This document shows positions 1-9,308 of a stretch of 64,000 nt of DNA, piece after piece. The notes beneath the pieces were generated by a model. The model was given only the letters and a program-made list of their open reading frames with translations. It ran no database searches and was not told where the DNA came from. Source of the stretch: Algoriphagus formosus (GTDB lineage Bacteria; Bacteroidota; Bacteroidia; Cytophagales; Cyclobacteriaceae). The stretch lies in contig NZ_NIUC01000002.1 of NCBI RefSeq assembly GCF_002807035.1, forward strand, positions 1,641,267 through 1,705,266, written 5' to 3'. Position 1 is the first letter of the stretch; each line of letters starts with the position of its first letter. The translations under genes were made by a program, and so were the position numbers.

Positions 1-3000
1 TTGTATCTCATGCGCAATTCCTGAAGCTAGTTCCCCCATGGAGGCCATTTTTTCAGAATTGACAAGTTGTCTCTGAGTCTTTCTAAGATCTTTTAAGGTC
101 TGCTCTAAGTCCTCCTTTTGTAGCTGTAGTTCGGCAGTTCGCTGATGTACTTTCCTTTCCAAATTATCATACAGCTGGGCATTGGATATAGAGATGGCGA
201 TTTGAGTGGAGAGGGTCTGAAGTAATTCTTTATGAGAAACTGTAAAAGCTCCAATCGAAAGAGAGTTTTCTAAATATAAAATCGCCAAAAGCATCCCTTG
301 ATGAATGACTGGAAGGCACAAAATGGATTTTACCTTGGCTGAGTCTAAGTAGGGTGTTACCCCAAATTCAGGATGGTTTTGTGCATCTTCGAGCAACAAT
401 GATTTATGGCTATTCAGCACATAATTGATTATCTCCTCTGGCAATTTTATGGCATTTGAGGGATACGGAACGCCTTGTAATAGTTTGTATGACCTTGGAT
501 TGACGATGCCTTCAGCTTCAATTTTCCAGGAATCATCCGAATGCATAATGAAATAGCCTCTTTCGGCACCTGCATTTTCAAGCACCACTTCCATCATTTT
601 GCTAAGTACACCTTTCAGAGTCACCTCTTGGGAGATAGCTGAAGAAGCCTTGATAAGTGTCTGGGAATCGAACATTTCAAGGGATTGAATAGTCCGTGTT
701 GTTTCACTTATCGTCAAACTCTTTTGTTTTTGGCCTTTTTGAAAGAGTGTAGGGTAGATTTCTTGCAATTGGTTCACCTTATTGATGGCTCCATATTCGA
801 GGTAAGTCAAATAGGCGTCCTTCAGGTAAACTTCGCCAATTCTGCTTTTCCCATGATTTAGCATCATGATTCCGGCTTTCTCAAGGGCTATCGCCTTTAG
901 AGGCAGCATTTCCTGCTTTGTGGCTTGGTCAATAGCTGCATCATAAAGTTCCAAAGCTTCTAATACATGACCTTCTTTATCCTTTTTGATTGCTTTGATG
1001 AGATCAATTCGAAACTGAAAATTTTCAGGAATTGAAGAGTTCCATTTTTCTAAAATGGTGATCGATTCTTCAATAGAGTTTTGTAGATCTTCCTCAGGAT
1101 TGGAGAGGTCAATCAACTCTAAAGCAATAAGTGGAAGGTAGATGTAATAATCTGCCAAAACCACCGAACCGGGGACGGCAGAAAGGTAATTTTTTGCATT
1201 TGCCAAATGTTCGTATGCTCCTTTGGCATCTCCCAATAGATAGGATGAAAATCCTTTGTAGAGGGAGAAATAGAACCTTCCAAAATAGTTTTGCTCTTTT
1301 TCTAAAAGTGCGTAAATATTCTCTTCAGATTCAAATTCTTTGAGTGAAGAAGGACCTCCCAAGTCGTGTATCAATTGATAAAAAACAAGAATGGTGCTTT
1401 TTACAAACTGATTTTTGGTTTTTTCTGCAATCTGTAATCCCTCATACATCCGCTCATCCAAGACAGACAAGGAGCTCCCTGAAGTAGTAGTCACCTGCCC
1501 AAGACCTGAAATATTATATCCTGCAAATTGAAGCTCACCCGATTGAAGTCCCGAGGATATACCTTCTTTTAGGTAATTATAACCATTCTTTGCAGGCCTC
1601 GCATAAATATTCAAAAAAGCCCCAAGTACAAAACAGGTATTGCTTCGCTGTCTGAGGCTTTTCAGATCGATGGAAAGCTGATAAGATAAATCTCCAAAAT
1701 CAAATCCCTGTTGATAGTCATTGAAAGCCAACCCACATAGAATACCATAGGAGCTAAAGGCAGTACAACTCTCGGCTACGTTTCCACTTTCTATGGAATT
1801 TGCCGTACTAGCCAAGACTAGGTAGGTCCACAGATTGCTTTGCCCACCCAGAAAGGCAGGAGCAAGCATGTTGACGATCAGCTTTATTTTTATACTGGAA
1901 ATTTCATCTGAAGAGAGTGTCCGGTTTTTGAGAAGGTCAAGCGGCTTTTTACCTTCCATCAAGGAAATAATTGTTCCAAAACCCTGTCCGATTGCAGGTT
2001 CAAGTTCGGCGTCTTGGGGAATAGTTAATCCGATTAATTCCAGACCTTTTCTTCCAAAATCCAATGCTTCTTGGAATTGGATCTTCATGGTGTAGAAAAT
2101 GATCAGCTGATTATAAATCAAAGCTTTCTCAAAATTGGAATTAGCGTAGCCCAAAACTTCATTTGCCAGATTAAGGGCTTTATTTTGATCTCCTGCGATA
2201 AACTCTACCTCAATTTGAGCAAAGGAAATATTCCATATTAAATCATATTCATTAACCCAGGGATTTTTGTCCCGGAGTAAGGCACTTGCCAGGTTCAAAA
2301 GCTTCAAAGATTCATCAAAGGCCACGGCGTCCCGAGCTTTGATTCCTGCCTCATAGTTAAACTTTGCAAGCTCTATTTCTCTTTCAGGATCGGCGATTAA
2401 AGATTTGGCACGGTTCAATTGATTTGTGATACGAAAGACCCAATCTTCCTTTCCTCTGTCCAAGTGTTCTTTAAAGAACTCTCCGATCTCTAAGTGTACT
2501 TGTTCCTTATTTTTAAGAAATAAGTAGGCTGCTTGTTGAATTCGATCATGTACAAAAAAATAGTTGGTCCCGTCAAAGAATAGAAAAGAGTCATTCAATG
2601 CAGGCGAAAGTTCTTCTCTTAAGGTTGATTCTTTAAGACCATTTAAACCTGCTAATTCTGAAGCAGAAAAATGATTACCGATAGCTGCACCGGTACCTAG
2701 GTAGTGCCTCACATTTTCCGGCAGTTTTTCCATTTGCTTCATCAGGAAATCCACCACATTTTCAGTTGCACTTTCTATGGCAATTTCAGCTTCATTCCAT
2801 TCCCATCTCCCCTTTTTAGGATCAGAATAAATCAATCCCTTTTCATGCAAACTTTCAATAAAGCGATGTACATAAAATGGGTTTCCACTGGTCTTTTCAT
2901 GGATTTGTTTCGCAAACTCTAGGACTTCGGCGTTATTCCTCATCAGGCAGTAAGCCAAAATATTGTTGATCTCATCGATCGGCAAGAGCCCCAGTTCCAT

Positions 3001-4539
3001 TTGGTTAATAGTAATTCCAGATTTTTTCAAATCATCAAGCATTCGACTTAAAGGATGATCATTGCTTACCTCGGTATCTCTAAAAGCCCCTACAATAAAG
3101 AAGGCTTGATTTTGATTATTCTTGAGAAGCTGCGAAAGTAGATTCAGACTGGCGAGGTCTATCCATTGTAAATCATCCAAAAACAAGGTGATGGGATAGG
3201 GCTGGGAGGTAAAAACCTTGATAAACTCCGCAAATACATATTCAAATCGATTTTGAGATTCTAATGGGCTGAGGGATTCAATTTCGACTTGAGGACCAAT
3301 TATTTTCTCTAAGGTTGGGAATACATCGGTCAGAAGTTTTCCATTCTGCCCCAAGGCATTGATTAGGCGGTCTTTCCAAAAAGACAATGCCTTTTTATGC
3401 TCGCTCAATAATTGAGAAAGGAGGCTTTCAAAGGCCTGAATTAATCCACTGTATGGAATGGGCTGATTTAAGAGCTCAAATTTACCATGAAGGAAAAAGC
3501 CATTTTGCTCCAGTACAGGTTTTTTCAGTTCCTGAATTAAAGCTGATTTTCCGATTCCTGGACTCCCGTTTACCAATAGTAACTGAGTTTCCTTCTTGTT
3601 TAAAGAATTCTCCCAATAGTCCATTAATTCTTTCAGTTCCTTCTCTCTTCCAAATAGCTGCCTAGGCATCCTGAAAATGGTAGAGAAGTCGTATTCAGCT
3701 AGTTTGAATTCGGGTATTTCGCCTAATTCATCATAAAGCTCTGCACATTTCAGTAAATCCTTTTCAAGCCCTTTTGCTGACTGATATCGATCATCGGCAG
3801 ATTTCGATAAGAGCTTAAATATGATTTTCTCCAATACCGAAGGAATATTGGATAGATAGTTTTTGAATGGGGAAGGAGGAGATGCAATATGTTTATGGAT
3901 AATCTGATAAGAATCCTCACCGTCAAATGGGAAAAACCCAGAAAGTAAGCGATAGAATAATACCCCTAAAGAATAGAAATCAGTTCGGTAATCTGTTAAT
4001 CTATTAATTCGACCAGTTTGCTCCGGAGATAGGTAATGAATTTTACCACCGGCAATTTTTTCTGAACTTATTTTTAAGAACGTAGCGGATACTCCAAAAT
4101 CGATGAGTCGAATACTGGAGAAATCCTTTGCTACCAGAATATTATCAGAGCTTATGTCTCGATGAACGATTTTTTGCCGATGCATTTCCCCAACAGCATG
4201 GGTGATTTTTGGAGCGATTTTTAAGAATTCTTCTATTGATAAGCGGCTATTATTTTTTAAAAAATTATCCAGTGAAGATCCATCAAAATACTCCTGAACG
4301 ATAGCAAAGCCATTTCCGATTCGAATGAGCTCCAGATATTTGGCCAAACCATCACCAGAAATATTCTCACCGATCTTAAATTCATCTTTTACTCGCTCTA
4401 TTTTATGAGGAGATGGAAAGTCATCCGAATGAACCTTTATGATGACTTTAACTCCTGTTTTGTGGTGCACGGCTTCATAAACAGAAGTTTCAATGTCCTC
4501 ATAAAGCTTATTTTTTAATAAGTATTCACCTATGTTCAT
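1..4539 (-). CDS. Ser/Thr kinase-ATPase-GAF-histidine kinase fusion (C-terminus off window)
   Basis: I translated this open frame by hand: it starts at ATG 4537-4539 (MNIGEYLLKNKLYED) and stays open to base 1, giving 1513 codons. The order is a eukaryotic-type kinase domain at about residues 1-275 (catalytic loop HRDISSDN near 124, DFG near 145, SPEQTGR activation segment), then an AAA_16/MalT-like ATPase with Walker A GSPGIGKSAL near 326 and Walker B LFLDDLQW, then a long helical TPR-like stretch, then a GAF domain at about 1280-1430. A coiled coil leads to the start of a HisKA domain; the last residues inside the window are GIAHEIQ, the H-box itself. This is the architecture known as trifunctional serine/threonine kinase/ATP-binding protein/sensor histidine kinase. 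No signal peptide or membrane segment is visible, so it is probably cytoplasmic. The glycine loop is poorly conserved, so Ser/Thr kinase activity is less certain. The gene lies 93 bp downstream of the carotenoid oxygenase start-distal end. The catalytic ATPase half is missing only because of the window edge. Confidence 0.93.
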   Translation of the reverse strand, partial: MNIGEYLLKNKLYEDIETSVYEAVHHKTGVKVIIKVHSDDFPSPHKIERVKDEFKIGENISGDGLAKYLELIRIGNGFAIVQEYFDGSSLDNFLKNNSRLSIEEFLKIAPKITHAVGEMHRQKIVHRDISSDNILVAKDFSSIRLIDFGVSATFLKISSEKIAGGKIHYLSPEQTGRINRLTDYRTDFYSLGVLFYRLLSGFFPFDGEDSYQIIHKHIASPPSPFKNYLSNIPSVLEKIIFKLLSKSADDRYQSAKGLEKDLLKCAELYDELGEIPEFKLAEYDFSTIFRMPRQLFGREKELKELMDYWENSLNKKETQLLLVNGSPGIGKSALIQELKKPVLEQNGFFLHGKFELLNQPIPYSGLIQAFESLLSQLLSEHKKALSFWKDRLINALGQNGKLLTDVFPTLEKIIGPQVEIESLSPLESQNRFEYVFAEFIKVFTSQPYPITLFLDDLQWIDLASLNLLSQLLKNNQNQAFFIVGAFRDTEVSNDHPLSRMLDDLKKSGITINQMELGLLPIDEINNILAYCLMRNNAEVLEFAKQIHEKTSGNPFYVHRFIESLHEKGLIYSDPKKGRWEWNEAEIAIESATENVVDFLMKQMEKLPENVRHYLGTGAAIGNHFSASELAGLNGLKESTLREELSPALNDSFLFFDGTNYFFVHDRIQQAAYLFLKNKEQVHLEIGEFFKEHLDRGKEDWVFRITNQLNRAKSLIADPEREIELAKFNYEAGIKARDAVAFDESLKLLNLASALLRDKNPWVNEYDLIWNISFAQIEVEFIAGDQNKALNLANEVLGYANSNFEKALIYNQLIIFYTMKIQFQEALDFGRKGLELIGLTIPQDAELEPAIGQGFGTIISLMEGKKPLDLLKNRTLSSDEISSIKIKLIVNMLAPAFLGGQSNLWTYLVLASTANSIESGNVAESCTAFSSYGILCGLAFNDYQQGFDFGDLSYQLSIDLKSLRQRSNTCFVLGAFLNIYARPAKNGYNYLKEGISSGLQSGELQFAGYNISGLGQVTTTSGSSLSVLDERMYEGLQIAEKTKNQFVKSTILVFYQLIHDLGGPSSLKEFESEENIYALLEKEQNYFGRFYFSLYKGFSSYLLGDAKGAYEHLANAKNYLSAVPGSVVLADYYIYLPLIALELIDLSNPEEDLQNSIEESITILEKWNSSIPENFQFRIDLIKAIKKDKEGHVLEALELYDAAIDQATKQEMLPLKAIALEKAGIMMLNHGKSRIGEVYLKDAYLTYLEYGAINKVNQLQEIYPTLFQKGQKQKSLTISETTRTIQSLEMFDSQTLIKASSAISQEVTLKGVLSKMMEVVLENAGAERGYFIMHSDDSWKIEAEGIVNPRSYKLLQGVPYPSNAIKLPEEIINYVLNSHKSLLLEDAQNHPEFGVTPYLDSAKVKSILCLPVIHQGMLLAILYLENSLSIGAFTVSHKELLQTLSTQIAISISNAQLYDNLERKVHQRTAELQLQKEDLEQTLKDLRKTQRQLVNSEKMASMGELASGIAHEIQ

Positions 4540-4632
4540 CTCCTATTTATCGATACAAGTAGTTGTTATACAATGCTTTAGATTCAAAAGAAACTAATTT
4601 GGAAATTAATATTTTTCCTAGACTTCCTCCCC

Positions 4633-6879
4633 TTAATCGAAATGCGGGTAAATTTCTTTCTCGAAGAAATCTTGGATTTTATGTTTGTCCAACCAGATTT
4701 TATCAATCATATATTGGTAATCTTCTTTCACCGGAACGGTGTAGGGATCTTCATCATTTGATTCTAGCGAATCTGTCCAAACCGAGTGCAAGGTGAATGC
4801 ATAATTCAGGTCAGGGTGTGAGAGTACCGCTTTCGGCCCCTGTTTAAGATTTGCAGCATCGAAAATCCATACTTCTCTGAAGAAGTTTTTTACACCATCT
4901 AATTCGTCCTCATTGATCATCAGGACAGTAATGTATCCGTCAATCCCCGGTCTAGGGTTTACATTTCCTTTTCTATGGGTAAACTGAAGGGATCTAATTT
5001 CATATCCCTTAGGGAATTGAAAATAGTCCTCCAATTCAAAGCTTTGGGCATTCAGCCGCACTACTTGATGTGGGATTCCCTCTTCAGAAAGTTGCTTGAC
5101 CTTTTCTGCGGGTATTTTTCTATTGGGATAGTCTTTGTAAAGCTCGTAGATGAATTCGGTTAATCTTCTGGGTTCCAGTCCGTAGCATTGGAAGAAGATA
5201 TCCGTGATTTCATTACTGGGAATACTCCCGGAAATTATATCTCTAAATGTATAGATACCTACACCCCAAGTGTGGGCACCCAGGTCTTCAGGCTTGTCTA
5301 GATTTCCGGTTGCATCTAAGATGCTTTCGGATAAAAGATTCCCCTTTTCACCATCAATTTCATATTTGCTGATCCTTCCTATATCCATGACTCCCGCAGA
5401 GATGATCCCGGCTGTGCCTGGTTCTATATCAGATCCATCCACTAATTTGTCGAAAGGTCTTACCCATTCTGCCAGACATGCGGCGCTATTGCTTGCTCCG
5501 TACAGGGTTAATTTCCCATTCGGATTTTTATAATTTAGATAGCAATGTATGAATTCGGGTTCAAGCTTAATTTGCTTGGCTAATACAGTTTTTGAAGCCG
5601 GATTTAAGTCCTTTCTGGCTACGATATATAGGTAGGTATACGGCTCTTGGGGTACAGATGTGACCTTTCTGATGAAGTTGTCAATTTCCTGATTATGAGT
5701 AAAAGGATTATTGAACATTACGTCCAATGATAACTTAAAAGCAGCATCAATAAATACAAAGTAGCCCTCTGAAAGGGTTGTTTGATGGCAGCATTGTGTG
5801 ATTTTTAAATTTTCTCCTTTTTCATCGACCATCCTCCAAGACTTTAAAGATGGGGATCCATCAAAGCAATGAAGATATACTTCATCCTTGACAGAAAATT
5901 CATTTTCGGGGACTCCGAAAAAGGAAAGAATATCTCCCAATACTTTGGTAAATGTGTGTTTTAATTTTCGAAAGAACCTTTGAAACTTACTTTCATGAGT
6001 CGGTCGGTTTTGGTGGACATTCTGAAAATATTCATTCAGCTTTTCACGAGCCTCATTTTTGTCAGTAATCGTCTTCCAGCTTTTTACTTTTTCCTCTAAT
6101 TCCTTTTCTATTTTATCATGATGCAAGTGGAGGGTTGGCCACAAATTGGATTCTTTGAGTTGTAAAGATGTGGACTTGGTGTAGTTCACAGAAAAAAGTT
6201 CCTTGGTCACAGGGTCAAAGGCAGGATGCGCAGTAGTCTGCAAAACTGGAAATGGCCATGGAACAATCCCGGGGACGCCATTGATATATTCCTTCAGATA
6301 ACCGATAGGGGTTTTGATCTTCAGTGTTTTGGGATCAAACTCATAAGGCCTCCCCACATCAGTTGTCGCAACTAATCTGTCTTTTTTATCATTTCCGTAT
6401 CGGATGGGAGTAATCGCAGTGGATAACAAATCACTGCAGCCGAGCCAAAATGATAGTCGGGTAATTCCAAGATTCTTAAAACCACTGACGCTTTGTTTCC
6501 ATTTAGGATAATGAGGATGGCTTCCTTCTTTTGTCGCTTCATCGGCATAATAAGCGGGTGGTTTTAGAAGCCTTGCTTTTAGGAATACTTTTCCTGCTTG
6601 GTCAAAATCATATCTCATTACAAACCCTCCGCCAAGCAGAATTGGAGAGCCATATTCTTTATTTCTGCTACCATCTGGATTTTTTTCAGGGTAGGGATAG
6701 GGCGAGTTTACCGAGCCACTTGAAGAGTTGATAAAAACGTGACCTGTGATGTCGTCAGGTAGCTCGCCATAGATGACTTTCAGTTCTAAATCCAACGAAT
6801 CACGGGTGGATGAAATTAGCGGTCGCACTGGAAGATTGAGGGCCGCTCTTCCTTGTTGAAGGATTTTATGTTGGAACAT
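4633..6879 (-). CDS. Carotenoid oxygenase (CCD/RPE65 family), long form
   Basis: The 748-aa product has the carotenoid cleavage dioxygenase signature: an N-terminal GELPDDITGHVFINSSSG-like segment, a GGGFVMRYDF blade, and four spaced histidines fitting the Fe(II) site of the seven-bladed propeller: AHPAFDP near residue 216, CHQTTLSEG near 362, GAHTWGVG near 535 and FTLHSVW near 697. Family members oxidatively split a double bond of carotenoids or apocarotenoids. The protein is longer than the usual 480-550 aa. Much of the excess is a charged helical insertion at about residues 255-330 plus other expanded loops. No signal peptide is seen. It follows a 361-bp gap after the membrane histidine kinase, so it probably has its own promoter. 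The substrate cannot be deduced; a stilbene-cleaving or other non-carotenoid role is also possible in this family. Confidence 0.85.
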   Translation of the reverse strand: MFQHKILQQGRAALNLPVRPLISSTRDSLDLELKVIYGELPDDITGHVFINSSSGSVNSPYPYPEKNPDGSRNKEYGSPILLGGGFVMRYDFDQAGKVFLKARLLKPPAYYADEATKEGSHPHYPKWKQSVSGFKNLGITRLSFWLGCSDLLSTAITPIRYGNDKKDRLVATTDVGRPYEFDPKTLKIKTPIGYLKEYINGVPGIVPWPFPVLQTTAHPAFDPVTKELFSVNYTKSTSLQLKESNLWPTLHLHHDKIEKELEEKVKSWKTITDKNEAREKLNEYFQNVHQNRPTHESKFQRFFRKLKHTFTKVLGDILSFFGVPENEFSVKDEVYLHCFDGSPSLKSWRMVDEKGENLKITQCCHQTTLSEGYFVFIDAAFKLSLDVMFNNPFTHNQEIDNFIRKVTSVPQEPYTYLYIVARKDLNPASKTVLAKQIKLEPEFIHCYLNYKNPNGKLTLYGASNSAACLAEWVRPFDKLVDGSDIEPGTAGIISAGVMDIGRISKYEIDGEKGNLLSESILDATGNLDKPEDLGAHTWGVGIYTFRDIISGSIPSNEITDIFFQCYGLEPRRLTEFIYELYKDYPNRKIPAEKVKQLSEEGIPHQVVRLNAQSFELEDYFQFPKGYEIRSLQFTHRKGNVNPRPGIDGYITVLMINEDELDGVKNFFREVWIFDAANLKQGPKAVLSHPDLNYAFTLHSVWTDSLESNDEDPYTVPVKEDYQYMIDKIWLDKHKIQDFFEKEIYPHFD

Positions 6880-7240
6880 GAGAAAAATTAAAAATTGTTG
6901 GTGTTTTTCAAGATAAATAAAACTTTTCTTATTTCAGATATTATTTATTTACTTTTATAAAGACTAAAATATCAGTGATTTTGCTTTTCAAACACAGCTG
7001 ATTAACTAAATAATAGTATAATTCAGTTTCCTCTATAGAGTTCAAAAAAATCCTTTATCGGAATAATAAAAAGTATGTAGAATTCTCCTAATTCGCACTT
7101 GAAAAAAGGTTTTTATAATTGGGGTTATTACAAACAAAAAGGGAGGATCGATTTTGCTAAAAATAGGCCTTCAAAAAGATGAAATTCTCAGAGCCTTCTT
7201 TTTTTGTTTTCAAAAGTTGATGTCCCATTTCAAAAATTCA
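6880..7240. other. AT-rich intergenic region upstream of the carotenoid oxygenase
   Basis: This 361-bp stretch separates the histidine-kinase stop from the carotenoid oxygenase start. It is very AT-rich and contains no convincing open frame. I looked on the minus strand for the Bacteroidota promoter pattern (TTG, about 19 bp, TAnnTTTG) and found only one-mismatch matches, so no promoter is called. No hairpin stands out. Confidence 0.5.
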
Positions 7241-8626
7241 CTAGGTCGGTATTTGTATCCTGAATGTTGTACCCTTTCCGCTTTCGGACTCTACCTTTAC
7301 CTCCCCGCCATGCGCCTTCACGATATCATAAGATAGTGATAAGCCAAGGCCGGTTCCTGATCCTGAGGGCTTGGTTGTGAAAAAGGGCTGAAAGATTTTG
7401 TCTTTGATGGACTCGGGAATTCCCGGGCCATTGTCTGAAACTGAGATTTCTATTCCATTTTTTGTTTTAACCGTACTTAGTGTCAATTGTGGTTTGTATC
7501 CCTCCAAGTTACCTTTTGCTTTTTCACTCACCGCATAGAAGGCATTATTTGCCAGATTGAGTAAAACTCGACCAATTTCAGAAGGCAGAATTTTGACTTT
7601 TGGAAGATTCGGAGCAAGATTCAATTTGAGATCTGCATTGAAAGACTTGTCCTTGGCTCGTAGCCCATGATAAGAGAGCTTGACATATTCATCAGCCAAA
7701 ACATTGATATCTGTAAGTACTTTTTCACCGGTACTTATTCTACTATGTTCCAGCATATTTTTCACAATAGAGCCTGCGCGATGACCATGTTTGTTGATTT
7801 TTTGGAGGTTTTGCTTAAGGTCAGCGATGATTTCAAAAATGAGTTCATTATCACGTTCTGCTGCGGTTTTTTTCTGTTCTTCTTCGATTTCTTCAATTAG
7901 CTCATTGCTGATTTCGGAAAAGTTATTGACAAAGTTCAAGGGGTTTTGGATTTCATGGGCGATTCCAGCTGTGAGTTCTCCGAGCGAGGCCATTTTTTCA
8001 GCTTGGATTAACTGTGATTGTGTATTGATTAGTGCCTCATTTTTATTCTGAATATTTGCTAAGGCTTTCGATTTGCCAGTTTCATAAACTAATAAAATAA
8101 TAAATATCGTAAGATTAGTCCCTAGGATGGAGGAGAAATAAAAGAGATTGCTTTTTGCAGGGTCGAATGTGGGGACTGGCGTTCCGAATTGACTCTCAAA
8201 CCAGAATAATCCCAAACTGAGGAATGCTGATAGAATCATCCAGAATGTCGCAGCACGTTTTCCCTGGATCAACATTGCCACTGCCGGAAGTAAGAAGAAT
8301 GCAGCTGCTGCAGGAGATGATAAACCTCCCTGAAGCCATGCCTGTATTGGAAAGCTGATGGCAAATTGTGATAAGACTAATGTGGTAGCGATGGATTTTT
8401 TTAACCCATATCGATAAGCTAAAAGAATAAGCAGGTTAATCACCCCATTGATTAGGAGCAGGTAGCCGTTAAGCTCCGCTTTGATCTCAATAGCCAAATT
8501 GATTCCTAGAAAATTAGAAACTGCCGAGATAAGTAAGACTGCGACAAATATTCGTTCTGATCGTAATTCATCTCCGCTCTGTAGCTTTTGGGGAGGGATG
8601 AAAAACTCTGTGATTTTTTTAAACAT
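7241..8626 (-). CDS. Membrane sensor histidine kinase
   Basis: The 461-aa protein has about six hydrophobic segments in its first 190 residues. A short linker follows, then HisKA with the H-box [12 protein letters not shown] near residue 226, and a HATPase_c domain with N box (NLANNAFYAV), G1 (DNGPGIP), F box (FQPFFTTKP) and G2 ([10 protein letters not shown]). It should autophosphorylate in response to a membrane or intramembrane signal. There is no periplasmic sensor of size and no receiver domain. The start is only 2 bp after the stop of the Pyr4-like membrane protein, so the two are translationally linked, and the kinase may sense the product or state of the oxygenase/cyclase encoded upstream. 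Its core belongs to the same subgroup as the propeller kinases (motif [12 protein letters not shown]). Confidence 0.95.
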   Translation of the reverse strand: MFKKITEFFIPPQKLQSGDELRSERIFVAVLLISAVSNFLGINLAIEIKAELNGYLLLINGVINLLILLAYRYGLKKSIATTLVLSQFAISFPIQAWLQGGLSSPAAAAFFLLPAVAMLIQGKRAATFWMILSAFLSLGLFWFESQFGTPVPTFDPAKSNLFYFSSILGTNLTIFIILLVYETGKSKALANIQNKNEALINTQSQLIQAEKMASLGELTAGIAHEIQNPLNFVNNFSEISNELIEEIEEEQKKTAAERDNELIFEIIADLKQNLQKINKHGHRAGSIVKNMLEHSRISTGEKVLTDINVLADEYVKLSYHGLRAKDKSFNADLKLNLAPNLPKVKILPSEIGRVLLNLANNAFYAVSEKAKGNLEGYKPQLTLSTVKTKNGIEISVSDNGPGIPESIKDKIFQPFFTTKPSGSGTGLGLSLSYDIVKAHGGEVKVESESGKGTTFRIQIPT

Positions 8627-8628
8627 AA

Positions 8629-9303
8629 TTATGCTTTACTAAGTGCTCCAAATAGCTTACCGTGTCTTTTCCAAAGAATGTAGATGAAGGTATTGTCTAG
8701 GATGAAGCATGATATTCCTAGGAACTGTACGAAGTGATTTTCAGGGTAGAAGAAGAACATGGAAACAGAAATTAATCCTGTGCCCAACATTCGAGCCCAG
8801 GCCAAAATCATTGAGAATTGTCCGGTATCTTTGGTTTGCATCAGCAAAAACACACATTGTAATGAGAGAATTACATTGATGATATATCCCGAGTTTGCCC
8901 CGATGAGTGTGTCAAAGCCTTCATTTTTAAAGAGGTAGGAAAATACGATCCAGAAGCCAAAATTGATCACACAGAATAATGCAAAATGCTTTTTGGTTTC
9001 AGGATTCATTGGCTGTTTGGTACCATATTGAAGGACCGAGTAGAAAATAAAACAGTCTAATAAAAATGCAGCCTGATAGCTCAGGGCGAATAAAAGACCA
9101 GTATTAGGATGATATATCCAGCTCCATACGAATTCCCAACCGATATTCGCACCTGCAACGTAGGCCGGCATTTCCACAAATTTCTTTTTGCGGATTTCCC
9201 TCACCAGAATCACGTATGCGACGACCCAAAAAAGGCAACCGACACCATTGAAAATAAGCCCGGCAAGTGAATAATCTTCAAAATTGATTAAAGGCTGATT
9301 CAT
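8629..9303 (-). CDS. Seven-TM Pyr4-like (transmembrane terpene cyclase family) protein
   Basis: This 224-aa protein is nearly all membrane: about seven hydrophobic helices. It shows the hallmark of Pyr4/PaxB-type transmembrane terpene cyclases: NIGWEF with Glu57 in the second to third helix region, and a late Asp203 in FILDNTFIY. These match in position the essential Glu63 and Asp218 reported for fungal Pyr4 (established knowledge of that family). Fungal members protonate an epoxide or olefin of a prenylated substrate and cyclise it; some bacterial members act in indole-terpenoid pathways. I chose the ATG at 9303 (MNQPLINFEDY), 5 bp after the oxygenase stop. An in-frame ATG at 9327 would overlap the upstream gene by 19 bp. 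It sits between the MpaB-type oxygenase and the histidine kinase. It might instead be an uncharacterised membrane protein of similar fold. Confidence 0.65.
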   Translation of the reverse strand: MNQPLINFEDYSLAGLIFNGVGCLFWVVAYVILVREIRKKKFVEMPAYVAGANIGWEFVWSWIYHPNTGLLFALSYQAAFLLDCFIFYSVLQYGTKQPMNPETKKHFALFCVINFGFWIVFSYLFKNEGFDTLIGANSGYIINVILSLQCVFLLMQTKDTGQFSMILAWARMLGTGLISVSMFFFYPENHFVQFLGISCFILDNTFIYILWKRHGKLFGALSKA

Positions 9304-9308
9304 AGCAT

